Of a DNA stretch of 64,000 nucleotides, positions 24,268-32,972 are shown in pieces (positions within the stretch are counted from its first letter, which is position 1; each line of letters opens with the position of its first letter). This stretch comes from Syntrophaceae bacterium UBA6112 (lineage in GTDB: Bacteria; Desulfobacterota; Syntrophia; Syntrophales; UBA5619). The translations under genes were made by a program, and so were the position numbers. The notes beneath the pieces were generated by a model, which saw only the letters and a program-made list of their open reading frames with translations, was not told the origin of the DNA and made no database searches. The stretch lies in contig DIWG01000036.1 in assembly GCA_002423465.1 (NCBI GenBank), positions 1-64,000 of the forward strand, in the 5' to 3' direction.

Positions 24268-25510
24268 CTTGAGAATTAAATACGGTGACTTGGAACTGAA
24301 GAATCCCTTGGTCGCAGCATCTGCCACTCCCACCAAAGATGTGGTTCACATGAAAAAATGCGTTGATGCGGGTCTTGGTGGTTTTGTTGCAAAAACACCG
24401 AGCTGGGACCAACTAGAGCATCTTTACCCCAGCCCGCGGTTCTATGTCTTTTACCCGGATAATGTGGTTGCCGGTAAACTTTATTCATTCTACACAAATG
24501 AACTGCTGTGCGAGTATAGCCCGGAGGAGTATGCGCGGCAGTTGGGAGAAGTGTTACCCTATGCCCAAGAACATGATTGTCGGGTGATTGCCAGCATAAT
24601 GGGCGGTGATGATAAAGAATGGGTTAAGATGGCTGAAATCTATGACCCGGTGTGCGAGGCGATTGAACTCAATCTAGCCTGTCCCTATGGTGGCGACTTG
24701 GCAGGTAATAAGGGCTGCCAGGTGGGTTCCAGTCCGGACCTGGTAATACACATCCTCGGATTGGTCCGCAATATTACAAAAAAACATTTGATCGCCAAAT
24801 TACCGGCCGAAGGTGGGGATCTCAAGCCGGTCTTTGCAGCCTTGGCTACTTTACAAAACGTTTCTGTTCATACGATTCATCGTTATACTGGATTAGAGAT
24901 TGATATTGAAACCGGGAAGCCCATACTTAACGGGGCATTTTCCGGGTACGGCGGGCCATGGGAGGGTCCAATCTCTCGTAAATGGGTGGCCACAGCAGCA
25001 CAGATGACCAAGCTGGATATCACCGGCGGGGGAGGAATAGACGGTTGGCGTGACGCTATCGCGCACATGATGGTCGGAGCCAGAATGATCCAGATGTGCG
25101 GTGGTCCCTCTTTGCGGGGCTATGGGTTTTTTACAAAGACTATCGAGGGTATGGATGATTGGCTGAACAGCCGTGGTTACAAGAATATCGACGAGATTGT
25201 AGGGGCAGCCTTGCCGCATGTCCGCAATATCCGCGAGGTTCCGCGTAAGGATGTCTTCAAGCCTTTGGCCAGGGTGGACAACCAAAAGTGCATTGGATGC
25301 AGTTCGTGTGTCGATGTATGTTTCTTTGATGCCATTGTCATGGAGGGGGAGAAAGCGGTGATTAATCAGAAGTTGTGCGACGGATGCGCACTTTGCACCC
25401 AAATGTGCATACCTCAGGCCATCGACCTTTACGATAAAGATCAACTCATTCCTACCTGCTGGGTTGGTGCAAGAGGTCGTAAAGGAGAAAAAGTCCGTAA
25501 GATTTCGTAA
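24260..25510 (+). CDS. PreA/dihydroorotate-dehydrogenase-like FMN protein with 2x[4Fe-4S] ferredoxin domain
   Basis: A 416-residue protein. The first ~310 residues form an FMN TIM barrel like dihydroorotate/dihydropyrimidine dehydrogenase (KNPLVAASATPT, ELNLACPYGG, GGGIDGWRDAIAHMMVGA). Residues ~340-400 hold two cluster motifs, CIGCSSCVDVCFFDAI and CDGCALCTQMCIPQAI. The family transfers hydride to or from a ring or enone and passes electrons to ferredoxin. Its overlap with the FrdA-like gene suggests a two-protein redox module; a pyrimidine substrate is not implied by the context. Confidence 0.82.
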   Translation: MANLRIKYGDLELKNPLVAASATPTKDVVHMKKCVDAGLGGFVAKTPSWDQLEHLYPSPRFYVFYPDNVVAGKLYSFYTNELLCEYSPEEYARQLGEVLPYAQEHDCRVIASIMGGDDKEWVKMAEIYDPVCEAIELNLACPYGGDLAGNKGCQVGSSPDLVIHILGLVRNITKKHLIAKLPAEGGDLKPVFAALATLQNVSVHTIHRYTGLEIDIETGKPILNGAFSGYGGPWEGPISRKWVATAAQMTKLDITGGGGIDGWRDAIAHMMVGARMIQMCGGPSLRGYGFFTKTIEGMDDWLNSRGYKNIDEIVGAALPHVRNIREVPRKDVFKPLARVDNQKCIGCSSCVDVCFFDAIVMEGEKAVINQKLCDGCALCTQMCIPQAIDLYDKDQLIPTCWVGARGRKGEKVRKIS

Positions 25511-25544
25511 AGTCTCCGCCCGAAGGCGTAAGAGGAGAGGAACA

Positions 25545-26510
25545 ATGGGGAAAAAAAGTCTGAGCACAGAGGAATTGGTACCCCTGTACAAGAAGATGCT
25601 GGAGATAAGGACCTTGGAACTTCTCATTAAACCGTTGATCAGAGAGGGGCTGATGCGTGGCTTCAGCCATCAAAGTGTTGGGCAGGAAGGAGTGGCCGTG
25701 GGAGTTTGTTCCGCTCTCTCAGACAGGGACTATATCACGAGCAACCATCGAGGGCACGGCCATGTTGTGGCCAAGGGCGCAGATTTAAAACGGGTTATGG
25801 CAGAACTGCTCGGTCGGGCTACGGGTTGTTGCGGCGGGAAGGGTGGTTCTATGCATATCGCCGATCCTTCTTTGGGAATCCTAGGAGCCAATGGTATTGT
25901 GGGGGCAGGAATGCCGATAGCCGTAGGAGCAGCTCTTGCCGTTAAAAAGCAAGGGTTGGACTCGGTCGTTGCTTGTTTCTTCGGCGACGGTGCGGCCAAT
26001 GAGGGATCTTTTCATGAGTCATTAAATTTGGCGGCGGTCTGGAGATTGCCGGTGCTCTTTATCTGTGAGAATAATCTCTATGGAATGTCAGGGCCAGCAA
26101 AAAAGATGCTACCTATCAAGGATATTGCAATCAGGGCGAAGGGCTATGGAATGCCGGGAATCATCGGAGATGGTAATGATATAGAGGAAGTGCACAAACT
26201 GACGGCGGAAGCAATCGCGCGGGCAAAGAGTGGCCGAGGGCCCAGTCTTTTGGAGTTTAAAACGTATCGTTGGTTTGGACATTCCGTCAACGATGCCGAA
26301 GCTTATCGCACCAGAGAAGAAGTAGAAGAATGGAAAAAATTGTGTCCGATACATCGGCTTCGCGATAAACTTTTGACCCGGGGCATCACCCAGGAAACGA
26401 TCGAACATGTCGAAAGCGAAGCAAACGCAGCGGTTGAAGAAGCGCTCGAATATGCCAAAAGCAGTCCTAAACCAGAACCGGAAGCAGCATTCAGGGACGT
26501 GTATGCCTAA
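25545..26510 (+). CDS. acoA: 2-oxoacid/acetoin dehydrogenase E1 alpha subunit
   Basis: A 321-residue thiamine-diphosphate enzyme subunit. The cofactor motif is FFGDGAANEGSFHESLNLAA...CENN (about residues 146-177), and SNHRGHGHVVAKGAD is the usual early active-site stretch. With the next gene it forms the E1 heterotetramer that decarboxylates or cleaves the oxo substrate and loads the lipoyl arm. AGAGGAGAGGAAC precedes ATG 25545. I favour an acetoin-dehydrogenase-like role because of the AcoR-like regulator, but pyruvate or a branched-chain oxoacid cannot be excluded from sequence alone. Confidence 0.85.
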   Translation: MGKKSLSTEELVPLYKKMLEIRTLELLIKPLIREGLMRGFSHQSVGQEGVAVGVCSALSDRDYITSNHRGHGHVVAKGADLKRVMAELLGRATGCCGGKGGSMHIADPSLGILGANGIVGAGMPIAVGAALAVKKQGLDSVVACFFGDGAANEGSFHESLNLAAVWRLPVLFICENNLYGMSGPAKKMLPIKDIAIRAKGYGMPGIIGDGNDIEEVHKLTAEAIARAKSGRGPSLLEFKTYRWFGHSVNDAEAYRTREEVEEWKKLCPIHRLRDKLLTRGITQETIEHVESEANAAVEEALEYAKSSPKPEPEAAFRDVYA

Positions 26511-26550
26511 CAAACGGGAATAACAAATCATAGGGGAATGGTGATTGTCG

Positions 26551-27531
26551 ATGACGATGATGACTCAATTGGAGGCCATACGTTGCGGATTGTCTGAAGA
26601 GATGAGACGCGATTCTTCTGTATTTATCATTGGCGAGGATGTCGGGCTATATGGGGGTGTCTTCGGGCTCACCGGGCCGATATGGAAAGAATTCGGCGAT
26701 GATCGGGTTATGGATACCCCAATATCCGAATTAACCATCGTAGGCGCCGGGGTCGGTGCCGCCATGCTGGGCCTGCGACCGGTAGTGGAAATCATGTTTA
26801 TGGATTTTATCACCCTGGCTATGGACCCGATAGTCAACCAGGCAGCCAAGTTACGTTACATGACCGGTGGAAAGGTCAAAGTGCCCATGGTCATCCGCAT
26901 GTTGAGTGGAGGAGGCCTGAGTGTTTCCGCTCAACATTCACAGAGCATAGAAGCCTGGTTTGCCCACATACCGGGGCTGAAAGTGGTCGCACCGGCTACT
27001 GCTTATGACGGTAAAGGGTTGATCAAATCGGCCATCAGAGACGATAACACAGTTATCTTTATTGAACATAAGCTTCTGTATAAAACATCGGACGAGGTGC
27101 CTGACGACGATTATACCGTGCCTATCGGCAAAGCTGATATCAAGAGGGTTGGCAAAGATATTTCATTGATTACCTATTCCGGCATGCTGCCGAAAGCTCT
27201 GGCAGCCGCACATGAATTGTCAGAAGAAGGAATAGAATTGGAAGTGATTGATTTGCGGACATTGCGTCCCTTAGACTCCGCAACAATTATGGAATCCGTG
27301 CGTCGAACGGGTAAGGCTATTGTGTTGCATGAAGCACCCTTGTCAGTAGGAATTGGTGCGGAGGTGAGCGCTTTGATTATGGAAGGAGCTTTTGACTACT
27401 TAGATGCTCCTGTTGTTCGAATAGCGGGTAAAGAAGTACCCTCCCCTTACAATGACACCTTGGAAGCGCAGATTATACCCACTGTAGAACAGATCGTTAC
27501 CGCGGCAAGAAAATTGCGTAATGGAATGTAA
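26551..27531 (+). CDS. acoB: 2-oxoacid/acetoin dehydrogenase E1 beta subunit
   Basis: About 326 residues of the E1 beta family: EDVGLYGGVFGLTGPIWKEF near residue 30, DTPISELTIVGAGVGAAMLG, and AQHSQSIEAWFAHIPGLKVV, where the His pair contacts thiamine diphosphate at the subunit interface. It lies 40 bases after the alpha gene. ATG 26551 and 26557 and a TTG at 26545 compete as starts; GGGGAATGG upstream does not decide between them. Confidence 0.85.
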   Translation: MTMMTQLEAIRCGLSEEMRRDSSVFIIGEDVGLYGGVFGLTGPIWKEFGDDRVMDTPISELTIVGAGVGAAMLGLRPVVEIMFMDFITLAMDPIVNQAAKLRYMTGGKVKVPMVIRMLSGGGLSVSAQHSQSIEAWFAHIPGLKVVAPATAYDGKGLIKSAIRDDNTVIFIEHKLLYKTSDEVPDDDYTVPIGKADIKRVGKDISLITYSGMLPKALAAAHELSEEGIELEVIDLRTLRPLDSATIMESVRRTGKAIVLHEAPLSVGIGAEVSALIMEGAFDYLDAPVVRIAGKEVPSPYNDTLEAQIIPTVEQIVTAARKLRNGM

Positions 27532-27593
27532 CGACTGATCTCCATTGCCAGGGAACGTGAGCAGATACGAAACCAAGTGACAGGACCGGACTG

Positions 27594-28991
27594 ATGCCAT
27601 GGAAGGAGGCTACTCACATCGCTACTAATTTTAATATGCCAAAACTAAGTCTTACCATGACTGAAGGCACCATTGGAATGTGGCTGAAAATGGAAGGGGA
27701 TCTCGTCGCGCAGGGAGAGTCCATTGTCGAAGTGGAAACTGACAAGGTTACCATGATCCTCGAATCGCCTGTGGCAGGAAGGATTCATAAAATCTTTGCG
27801 AAAACCGGTAGTGTCGTCAAGGTTGGGGAGCCGCTCTGCATAATTTCCGGAGAAGGGGAAAGTCTTTCCGATGAACAGGAAGCAAGGGTAACAAGTACTC
27901 CGGTGGAGGCTGATCCGATAAGCACCGAATGCATAAAAACCGAACCCAGAGGCTCGGACGAACAAAAGTCGGACGAACAAAAGGAGGAGCGGAAGAAATT
28001 CATCCTCAGCCCCTCCGCCCGCCGTCTGGCTAAAGAAAAGAAATTGGATCACAGTGAACTTGAGAAGATTTTTAGGGACAGTAACCGGCGCATTACCGCT
28101 GAGGATCTGTCTGAATGGCTGGAACGAAGACCAAAGATGACACCGCTGGCTGCGAAGATAGCCGAGGAATTAGGAATAAGTTCTGACTCCTTGCCAAATA
28201 CCAAAGGTCAGCGGATAACAGCCAGGCAAATAGAACTCCTTTCACAGGAACTCGCCAGTACGCAGATAGACCGCCCGGTATCGGTCAGTACAGGGTATAA
28301 GACAGAGGCTGGACGTCAGAGGTTAACCGTAATTCGCAGGATGATCGGTGAGCGTATGCTGCGGAGTAAGTCTACAGCACCGCATGTCACTCTTAGCCGT
28401 GAAATTGACGTAGAAGACCTTATCCAACTTATCGAAAAAATGAATGGGGACTGGGCTATAAAAGGTATCAAATTCTCCCTTACACATTTTTGCGTACTGG
28501 CTAGTGCTCGTGCGCTAGAACTTAACCTAAACGCCAATTCCAGCCTTGAGGGAGAGGAATTGGTTACATGGAAGGAAATCAATATTGGATTAGCTGTTGC
28601 CACCGACCGAGGCTTGATGGTACCGGTGATAAAGCAAGCGAACCTCTTAACAGTGATGGAAATCTCAAAAGAATCTGCTGAATTAACCCAGAAGGCCCGT
28701 AACGCAAAACTTACTCTTGATCAACTACAAGGCGGTACTTTTACTGTCAGCAATCTCGGGATGTATGGTGTTGATTCGTTCACGCCTGTGATAAATCCCC
28801 CGGAAGCTGCTATTTTAGGTGTAAGCAGAATAGTGCAAAAGCCTGTGGTTCTCGATGGGCAGGTAGCAATCCGTAGAATGATGTATCTCAGCCTTTCTTT
28901 TGACCATCGCATTATTGATGGGGCGGAAGCAGCTAAACTGCTCGCTGATATTGCAATGGTCTTGGAAAGACCATACAGTTTGTTACAGTAA
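27594..28991 (+). CDS. acoC: Dihydrolipoamide acyltransferase (E2) with lipoyl domain
   Basis: The E2 core of the complex. A lipoyl domain (about residues 12-88) has its attachment lysine in VEVETDKVTMIL; two peripheral-subunit-binding segments follow (SPSARRLAKEKKLDHSELEK and TPLAAKIAEELGISSDSLPN); the acyltransferase domain ends with the catalytic SFDHRIIDGAEAAKLL. Two such binding segments are more than many E2s carry. The start is odd: the strong AAGGAGG (27603-27609) points not to ATG 27594 but eight bases downstream to ATC (27618), exactly where the family's MATNFNMPKL N-terminus would begin. Either ATC is used, a mutated ATG, or the ATG at 27594 suffices. Confidence 0.88.
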   Translation: MPWKEATHIATNFNMPKLSLTMTEGTIGMWLKMEGDLVAQGESIVEVETDKVTMILESPVAGRIHKIFAKTGSVVKVGEPLCIISGEGESLSDEQEARVTSTPVEADPISTECIKTEPRGSDEQKSDEQKEERKKFILSPSARRLAKEKKLDHSELEKIFRDSNRRITAEDLSEWLERRPKMTPLAAKIAEELGISSDSLPNTKGQRITARQIELLSQELASTQIDRPVSVSTGYKTEAGRQRLTVIRRMIGERMLRSKSTAPHVTLSREIDVEDLIQLIEKMNGDWAIKGIKFSLTHFCVLASARALELNLNANSSLEGEELVTWKEINIGLAVATDRGLMVPVIKQANLLTVMEISKESAELTQKARNAKLTLDQLQGGTFTVSNLGMYGVDSFTPVINPPEAAILGVSRIVQKPVVLDGQVAIRRMMYLSLSFDHRIIDGAEAAKLLADIAMVLERPYSLLQ

Positions 28992-28998
28992 GGAATTG

Positions 28999-30390
28999 AT
29001 GATAATGAAGAAAGTGGTGGTGCTGGGTGGCGGACCAGGTGGATACGTTGCGGCGATTCGAGCCGTTCAACTCGGAGCCGAGGTTACCCTTGTCGAGGCT
29101 GACAAGCTGGGCGGAACATGTCTTAATCGAGGTTGCATCCCCACCAAGGCCTTGATTTCCTCGGCCAAGACGTTGGACTCAATCAGAAAGAGACAGCAAG
29201 AAGGTATCATTCTTCCTGGTGCGCTTGGGATTGATTTTCATAAGGTGATGGAGCGGAAACACACTGTAGTCAACCGCCTGGTAAAGGGTTTGCAACATCT
29301 CCTCACGAGCCATAGGATTACAGTTATAGAAGGCCGGGCCATCCTCGGCAACGACCGAACTGTCGAGGTGACGTTAAAGACTGGGGGGCAACAGGTTCTG
29401 AATCCGGATTCGATAATCTTATGTACGGGTTCGGAACCTTCATTCCCTAAAGGTATTCAACCGGATGGCGAATGGGTTGTGACTAGTACCGAAGCATTAT
29501 CTTTCCAGGAAATACCGGAAACACTGGTGATAATCGGGGGAGGTGTCATAGGTGTTGAAATTGCATATATATTCAGCAATATGGGCAGTAGGGTAAGCAT
29601 CATTGAGGTTGAAAATAATCTATTACCTCAAGAAGACCATGAAGCCGGGAAAGTTCTGGCGGGTGTGATGATCAAAGCAGGTGTAAATATTCAACTATCA
29701 ACGAAAGTTGTCGGAATGAATAGAGAGAGCAATCAGGTTATGACTGTTGATGGTTCAGGTGCTGAAAAGTGCCTTAACGCGAAAAGAGTGTTGGTCGCAA
29801 CGGGACGGCGGCCTTATCTGTCATACCTTTCCGATAGTCTAAAATCTCAATTATGCGGCCAGGGATCTATTACAGTAAACAGTTTTTTGGAAACATCTCT
29901 TCCTAATATTTGGGCGGCGGGAGATGTTACTGGCTTATGTCAGCTGGCGCATGCTGCTTTTGAACAAGGGGCAGTAGCTGCGGAAAACGCTGTATCAGAT
30001 ACGCGTAAAGCAGTAGATTTAGATTCTGTCTCTCGATGTGTTTACACGACGCCCGAAATCGCTTCCGTGGGAATAAGCGAAGCCAGAGCTAGAGAGCAAT
30101 ATCCCGATGTGATAATCGGCCGTTTTCCTATGTTGGCCAATGGCAAAGCACTAGCTGATGATACGGGAGAAGGATTTGCTAAAATCATCGCCAGGCGTAA
30201 GTATGGACAAGTACTTGGGGTAGTCATAGTAGGTTCCCATGCATCTGAAATAATTGGTCAAGCGGTGCTTGCTCTGCAATTAGAAGCTACATTAGATGAA
30301 CTATCCAAAGTTATTGCTCCACACCCCACGGTAAGCGAGACGATGAAGGAAGCGGCGCTCAACGCCCTGGGGCGTGCTATTCATATATAA
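28999..30390 (+). CDS. lpdA: Dihydrolipoamide dehydrogenase (E3)
   Basis: The flavoenzyme that reoxidises dihydrolipoamide with NAD+. About 463 residues: FAD loop VLGGGPGGYVAAIRAVQLG, redox disulfide in GGTCLNRGCIPTKAL, NAD loop VIIGGGVIGVEIAYIFSNMG, second FAD motif WAAGDVTG and the C-terminal catalytic His-Glu in APHPTVSETMKEAAL. Starts at 28999 and 29005 are both possible; an AAGGA lies just upstream, overlapping the end of the E2 gene. It completes the operon's dehydrogenase complex. Confidence 0.93.
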   Translation: MIMKKVVVLGGGPGGYVAAIRAVQLGAEVTLVEADKLGGTCLNRGCIPTKALISSAKTLDSIRKRQQEGIILPGALGIDFHKVMERKHTVVNRLVKGLQHLLTSHRITVIEGRAILGNDRTVEVTLKTGGQQVLNPDSIILCTGSEPSFPKGIQPDGEWVVTSTEALSFQEIPETLVIIGGGVIGVEIAYIFSNMGSRVSIIEVENNLLPQEDHEAGKVLAGVMIKAGVNIQLSTKVVGMNRESNQVMTVDGSGAEKCLNAKRVLVATGRRPYLSYLSDSLKSQLCGQGSITVNSFLETSLPNIWAAGDVTGLCQLAHAAFEQGAVAAENAVSDTRKAVDLDSVSRCVYTTPEIASVGISEARAREQYPDVIIGRFPMLANGKALADDTGEGFAKIIARRKYGQVLGVVIVGSHASEIIGQAVLALQLEATLDELSKVIAPHPTVSETMKEAALNALGRAIHI

Positions 30391-30418
30391 TCGTTGGTGT
30401 TCTCAGCCGAGCTTATCA

Positions 30419-30640
30419 TGCCGTGTGCTACTTAAATTAGGGAGAATATCTTCATACTTAGGCAAGCAGATCTCATCCAGAAAATTTCGGCAGTATATCA
30501 GAGCGCCTTTCAGTCGCTACCATAGGCAGACGTGGCATCCCGTCAATATTTTCATCCCTGATGAACTTCTGTCAGAAGAAGATATCTGTGAGCATAGCGT
30601 GAATTGCAGGGGCGAAGTGGCCTATCATAGACCGGGACAA
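30419..30640 (+). pseudogene. Decayed lipB (octanoyltransferase) remnant
   Basis: Between the E3 gene and lipA, the translation CRVLLKLGRISSYLGKQ ... VNIFIPDELLSEEDICEHSV, then NCRGEVAYHRPGQ, matches the N-terminal third of LipB, including a degraded form of its RGG-x-x-TYHGPGQ signature. The central segment is out of register and everything after PGQ is gone. The operon therefore once carried its own lipB-lipA pair; the working lipB is now at 5450-6163 beside the regulator. Confidence 0.65.
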
Positions 30641-30683
30641 AGAGATAATCGATAAACAACTTCGTCTCGTATAGTTGATTGAA

Positions 30684-31559
30684 ATGAGGGATCTCGAATT
30701 GAAACCGCCATGGTTGAAAGTAAAAGCCTCAGGAAGCGAGGTGTTGACAGAGGTTAAACACATTTTGCAGCAGCTGTCACTGCATACGGTATGCGAGGAA
30801 GCTAACTGTCCAAATATCATGGAGTGTTTCAGCAGGAGATCTGTCACTCTTATGATCTTGGGAAACGTGTGTACAAGAAATTGTACCTTTTGTAGGGTAA
30901 CGAAAGGTCGACCTCAGGCAGTGGACACTGAAGAACCCCTTCATATAGCCTTGGCGGTTAAGAAACTTAAGCTAAGGCACGTGGTAATTACCTCTGTGAC
31001 GCGGGATGACTTGCCTGATGGTGGCGCTGGCCATTTTGCTGAGGTTATAAGTACCATCAAAGAGCATTCCCATGATGCTGGCATTGAAGTTCTTGTTCCG
31101 GACTTTCAAGGTGACGAGCATGCGTTGCACAGCATCATGCGGGCAAAACCCGATATAATCAATCATAACATAGAAACGGTACCGGGACTTTATCCAACCG
31201 TTCGGCCCATGTCCCATTATCAACGCTCCTTGGACCTGATAAGAAATGTGAAAGAAACTGATGACAGGATTTTGACCAAATCCGGTTTAATGCTGGGACT
31301 TGGTGAATCAGCGCTTGACGTAATACAGACGATGAAAGATTTACGTGGTGCGAAGTGCGAAATATTGACCATTGGCCAATACTTATCTCCTTCCAAATTC
31401 CACTATCCGGTAGTTGAATACGTATATCCGGAGATATTTGACCAATACGGACAGGTGGCGCTCGAACTAGGTTTCATGTATGTATCCTCCGGTCCATTGG
31501 TCAGGAGTTCCTATCATGCCGATCAAATGGTCGTGCACCGGCGTGACAAGCATGAATAG
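30684..31559 (+). CDS. lipA: Lipoyl synthase LipA
   Basis: A radical-SAM enzyme that inserts two sulfurs into octanoyl-lipoyl domains. It has the auxiliary-cluster motif CEEANCPNIMEC (Cx4Cx5C), the radical-SAM motif CTRNCTFC (Cx3Cx2C) and the C-terminal RSSYHAD whose Ser ligates the auxiliary cluster. About 291 residues, standard length. Start: ATG 30684 or a TTG at 30675; neither has a convincing ribosome-binding site. It matures the E2 subunit encoded upstream in the same operon, together with lipB. Confidence 0.95.
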   Translation: MRDLELKPPWLKVKASGSEVLTEVKHILQQLSLHTVCEEANCPNIMECFSRRSVTLMILGNVCTRNCTFCRVTKGRPQAVDTEEPLHIALAVKKLKLRHVVITSVTRDDLPDGGAGHFAEVISTIKEHSHDAGIEVLVPDFQGDEHALHSIMRAKPDIINHNIETVPGLYPTVRPMSHYQRSLDLIRNVKETDDRILTKSGLMLGLGESALDVIQTMKDLRGAKCEILTIGQYLSPSKFHYPVVEYVYPEIFDQYGQVALELGFMYVSSGPLVRSSYHADQMVVHRRDKHE

Positions 31560-31579
31560 AGCGGGAGGGCTTCACGTTA

Positions 31580-32842
31580 TTGTATAAACATGTCATTACT
31601 GCGGCTTGTTTCAGCATTCAGGCCATTGGCATTGGAGCCCATATTTCCTTCGGGGTCTTCTTTAATCCCTTGATCGCTGAGTTCGGCTGGTCAAGGGCGA
31701 CTCTCTCCGGCGCATCTTCAATGGCTTTCTTCCTCATGGGACTGCTCTCCATCATTGTCGGCCGATTGAACGACCGTATCGGGCCGCGTGTAATGATGAC
31801 CGTCACTGGGGTCCTTTCCGGATTGGGCTTCCTGCTGATGTCCCGACTTGACTCTGTCTGGCAGTTATACCTGTTTTATGGTGTGGTTGTCGGCGCCGGA
31901 TTAAGTTCTATCGATGTGATCACATTATCCACCATTGCGCGTTGGTTCGACCTGAAGAGAGGAGTAATGACGGGCGTCGTAAAAGTCGGGACAGGTGCGG
32001 GCTATGTTGCCTGCCCGATTGTAGCAAGCCTGCTTGTTTCAAGTTACGGCTGGCGAACAACATATTTCATCATTGGTTCGGCCGTTTTGATCATACTGGT
32101 CTCGCTCGCCCAAGTGCTCAAACGCGACCCAAGCAGATTGGGTCCGGTCGAAGATTGGCAAACAGGGAAAGTCGTAGGCCCTGCCAAGACTGACGATGAT
32201 GAGACCTGCTGCGAGCGGAGGACGGTATGCGAACCGAATTCTGCCATCGGAGGCTTTTCTTTCTCAGAAGCCTTGCGTACAAGGTGTTTTTGGACGATTT
32301 GTACCGCTAACCTGGTTTTTGTTTTTTGTGTCATGGTGGTCATCGTGCACATCGTCCCTTATGCTCAGGATATAAAGATTTCTGCCGCCACTGCTGCAAG
32401 TATACTATCCACCATTGGCGGTGTGAGTATAGTGAGCAGGCTTCTCACTGGAATTGCCATTGACCGCATCGGCGGCAAGAAGGTGATGATTTTCTGCTTT
32501 TGTATGCTCATCACCGCGTTGCTTTGGCTGTCCATAGCTAGATCGCTGTGGGCATTGTATTTTTTCGCGGTGATTTACGGTTTGGCCCACGGTGGAATTT
32601 TCACTGTCGTGTCACCTATGATGGCCGAGTTTTTCGGGATGAGCTCCCATGGGATTCTTTTGGGGGTGGTGGTCTTTGCTGGCAACCTTGGTGGTTCCAT
32701 CGGCCCGATCCTGGCGGGTTACATGTTTGATGCCACGGGGGGATATAGCCCCGTGTTCGGGATCTGTCTATTAATGAGCGTGCTTGGACTCGCACTGCTG
32801 ATTTCATTACCGAAAACGCAAGCGATCACCAGGTCGGTATGA
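31580..32842 (+). CDS. MFS transporter, oxalate/formate antiporter-like (monocarboxylate type)
   Basis: A 420-residue carrier with 12 predicted helices and the MFS loop motif GRLNDRIGPRVMMT between helices 2 and 3; overall it resembles oxalate:formate and monocarboxylate carriers (SFGVFFNPLIAEFGWSRATLS). It probably imports or expels a small carboxylic acid. It starts 20 bases after lipA with a TTG and could be the tail of that operon. A paralogue lies at 45326-46579. Confidence 0.85.
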   Translation: MYKHVITAACFSIQAIGIGAHISFGVFFNPLIAEFGWSRATLSGASSMAFFLMGLLSIIVGRLNDRIGPRVMMTVTGVLSGLGFLLMSRLDSVWQLYLFYGVVVGAGLSSIDVITLSTIARWFDLKRGVMTGVVKVGTGAGYVACPIVASLLVSSYGWRTTYFIIGSAVLIILVSLAQVLKRDPSRLGPVEDWQTGKVVGPAKTDDDETCCERRTVCEPNSAIGGFSFSEALRTRCFWTICTANLVFVFCVMVVIVHIVPYAQDIKISAATAASILSTIGGVSIVSRLLTGIAIDRIGGKKVMIFCFCMLITALLWLSIARSLWALYFFAVIYGLAHGGIFTVVSPMMAEFFGMSSHGILLGVVVFAGNLGGSIGPILAGYMFDATGGYSPVFGICLLMSVLGLALLISLPKTQAITRSV

Positions 32843-32972
32843 TCGAGCAAATACTGTTGTCGGGTGAAGATTTGCCGGCGACGGAGAACAATAAGGATTC
32901 GGACAGGTTTTCTGAGTGGTGAAAAAATTGAGCCTTTTGCATATCAAAAGAATTTAGGGAGGTAATAGTAGT

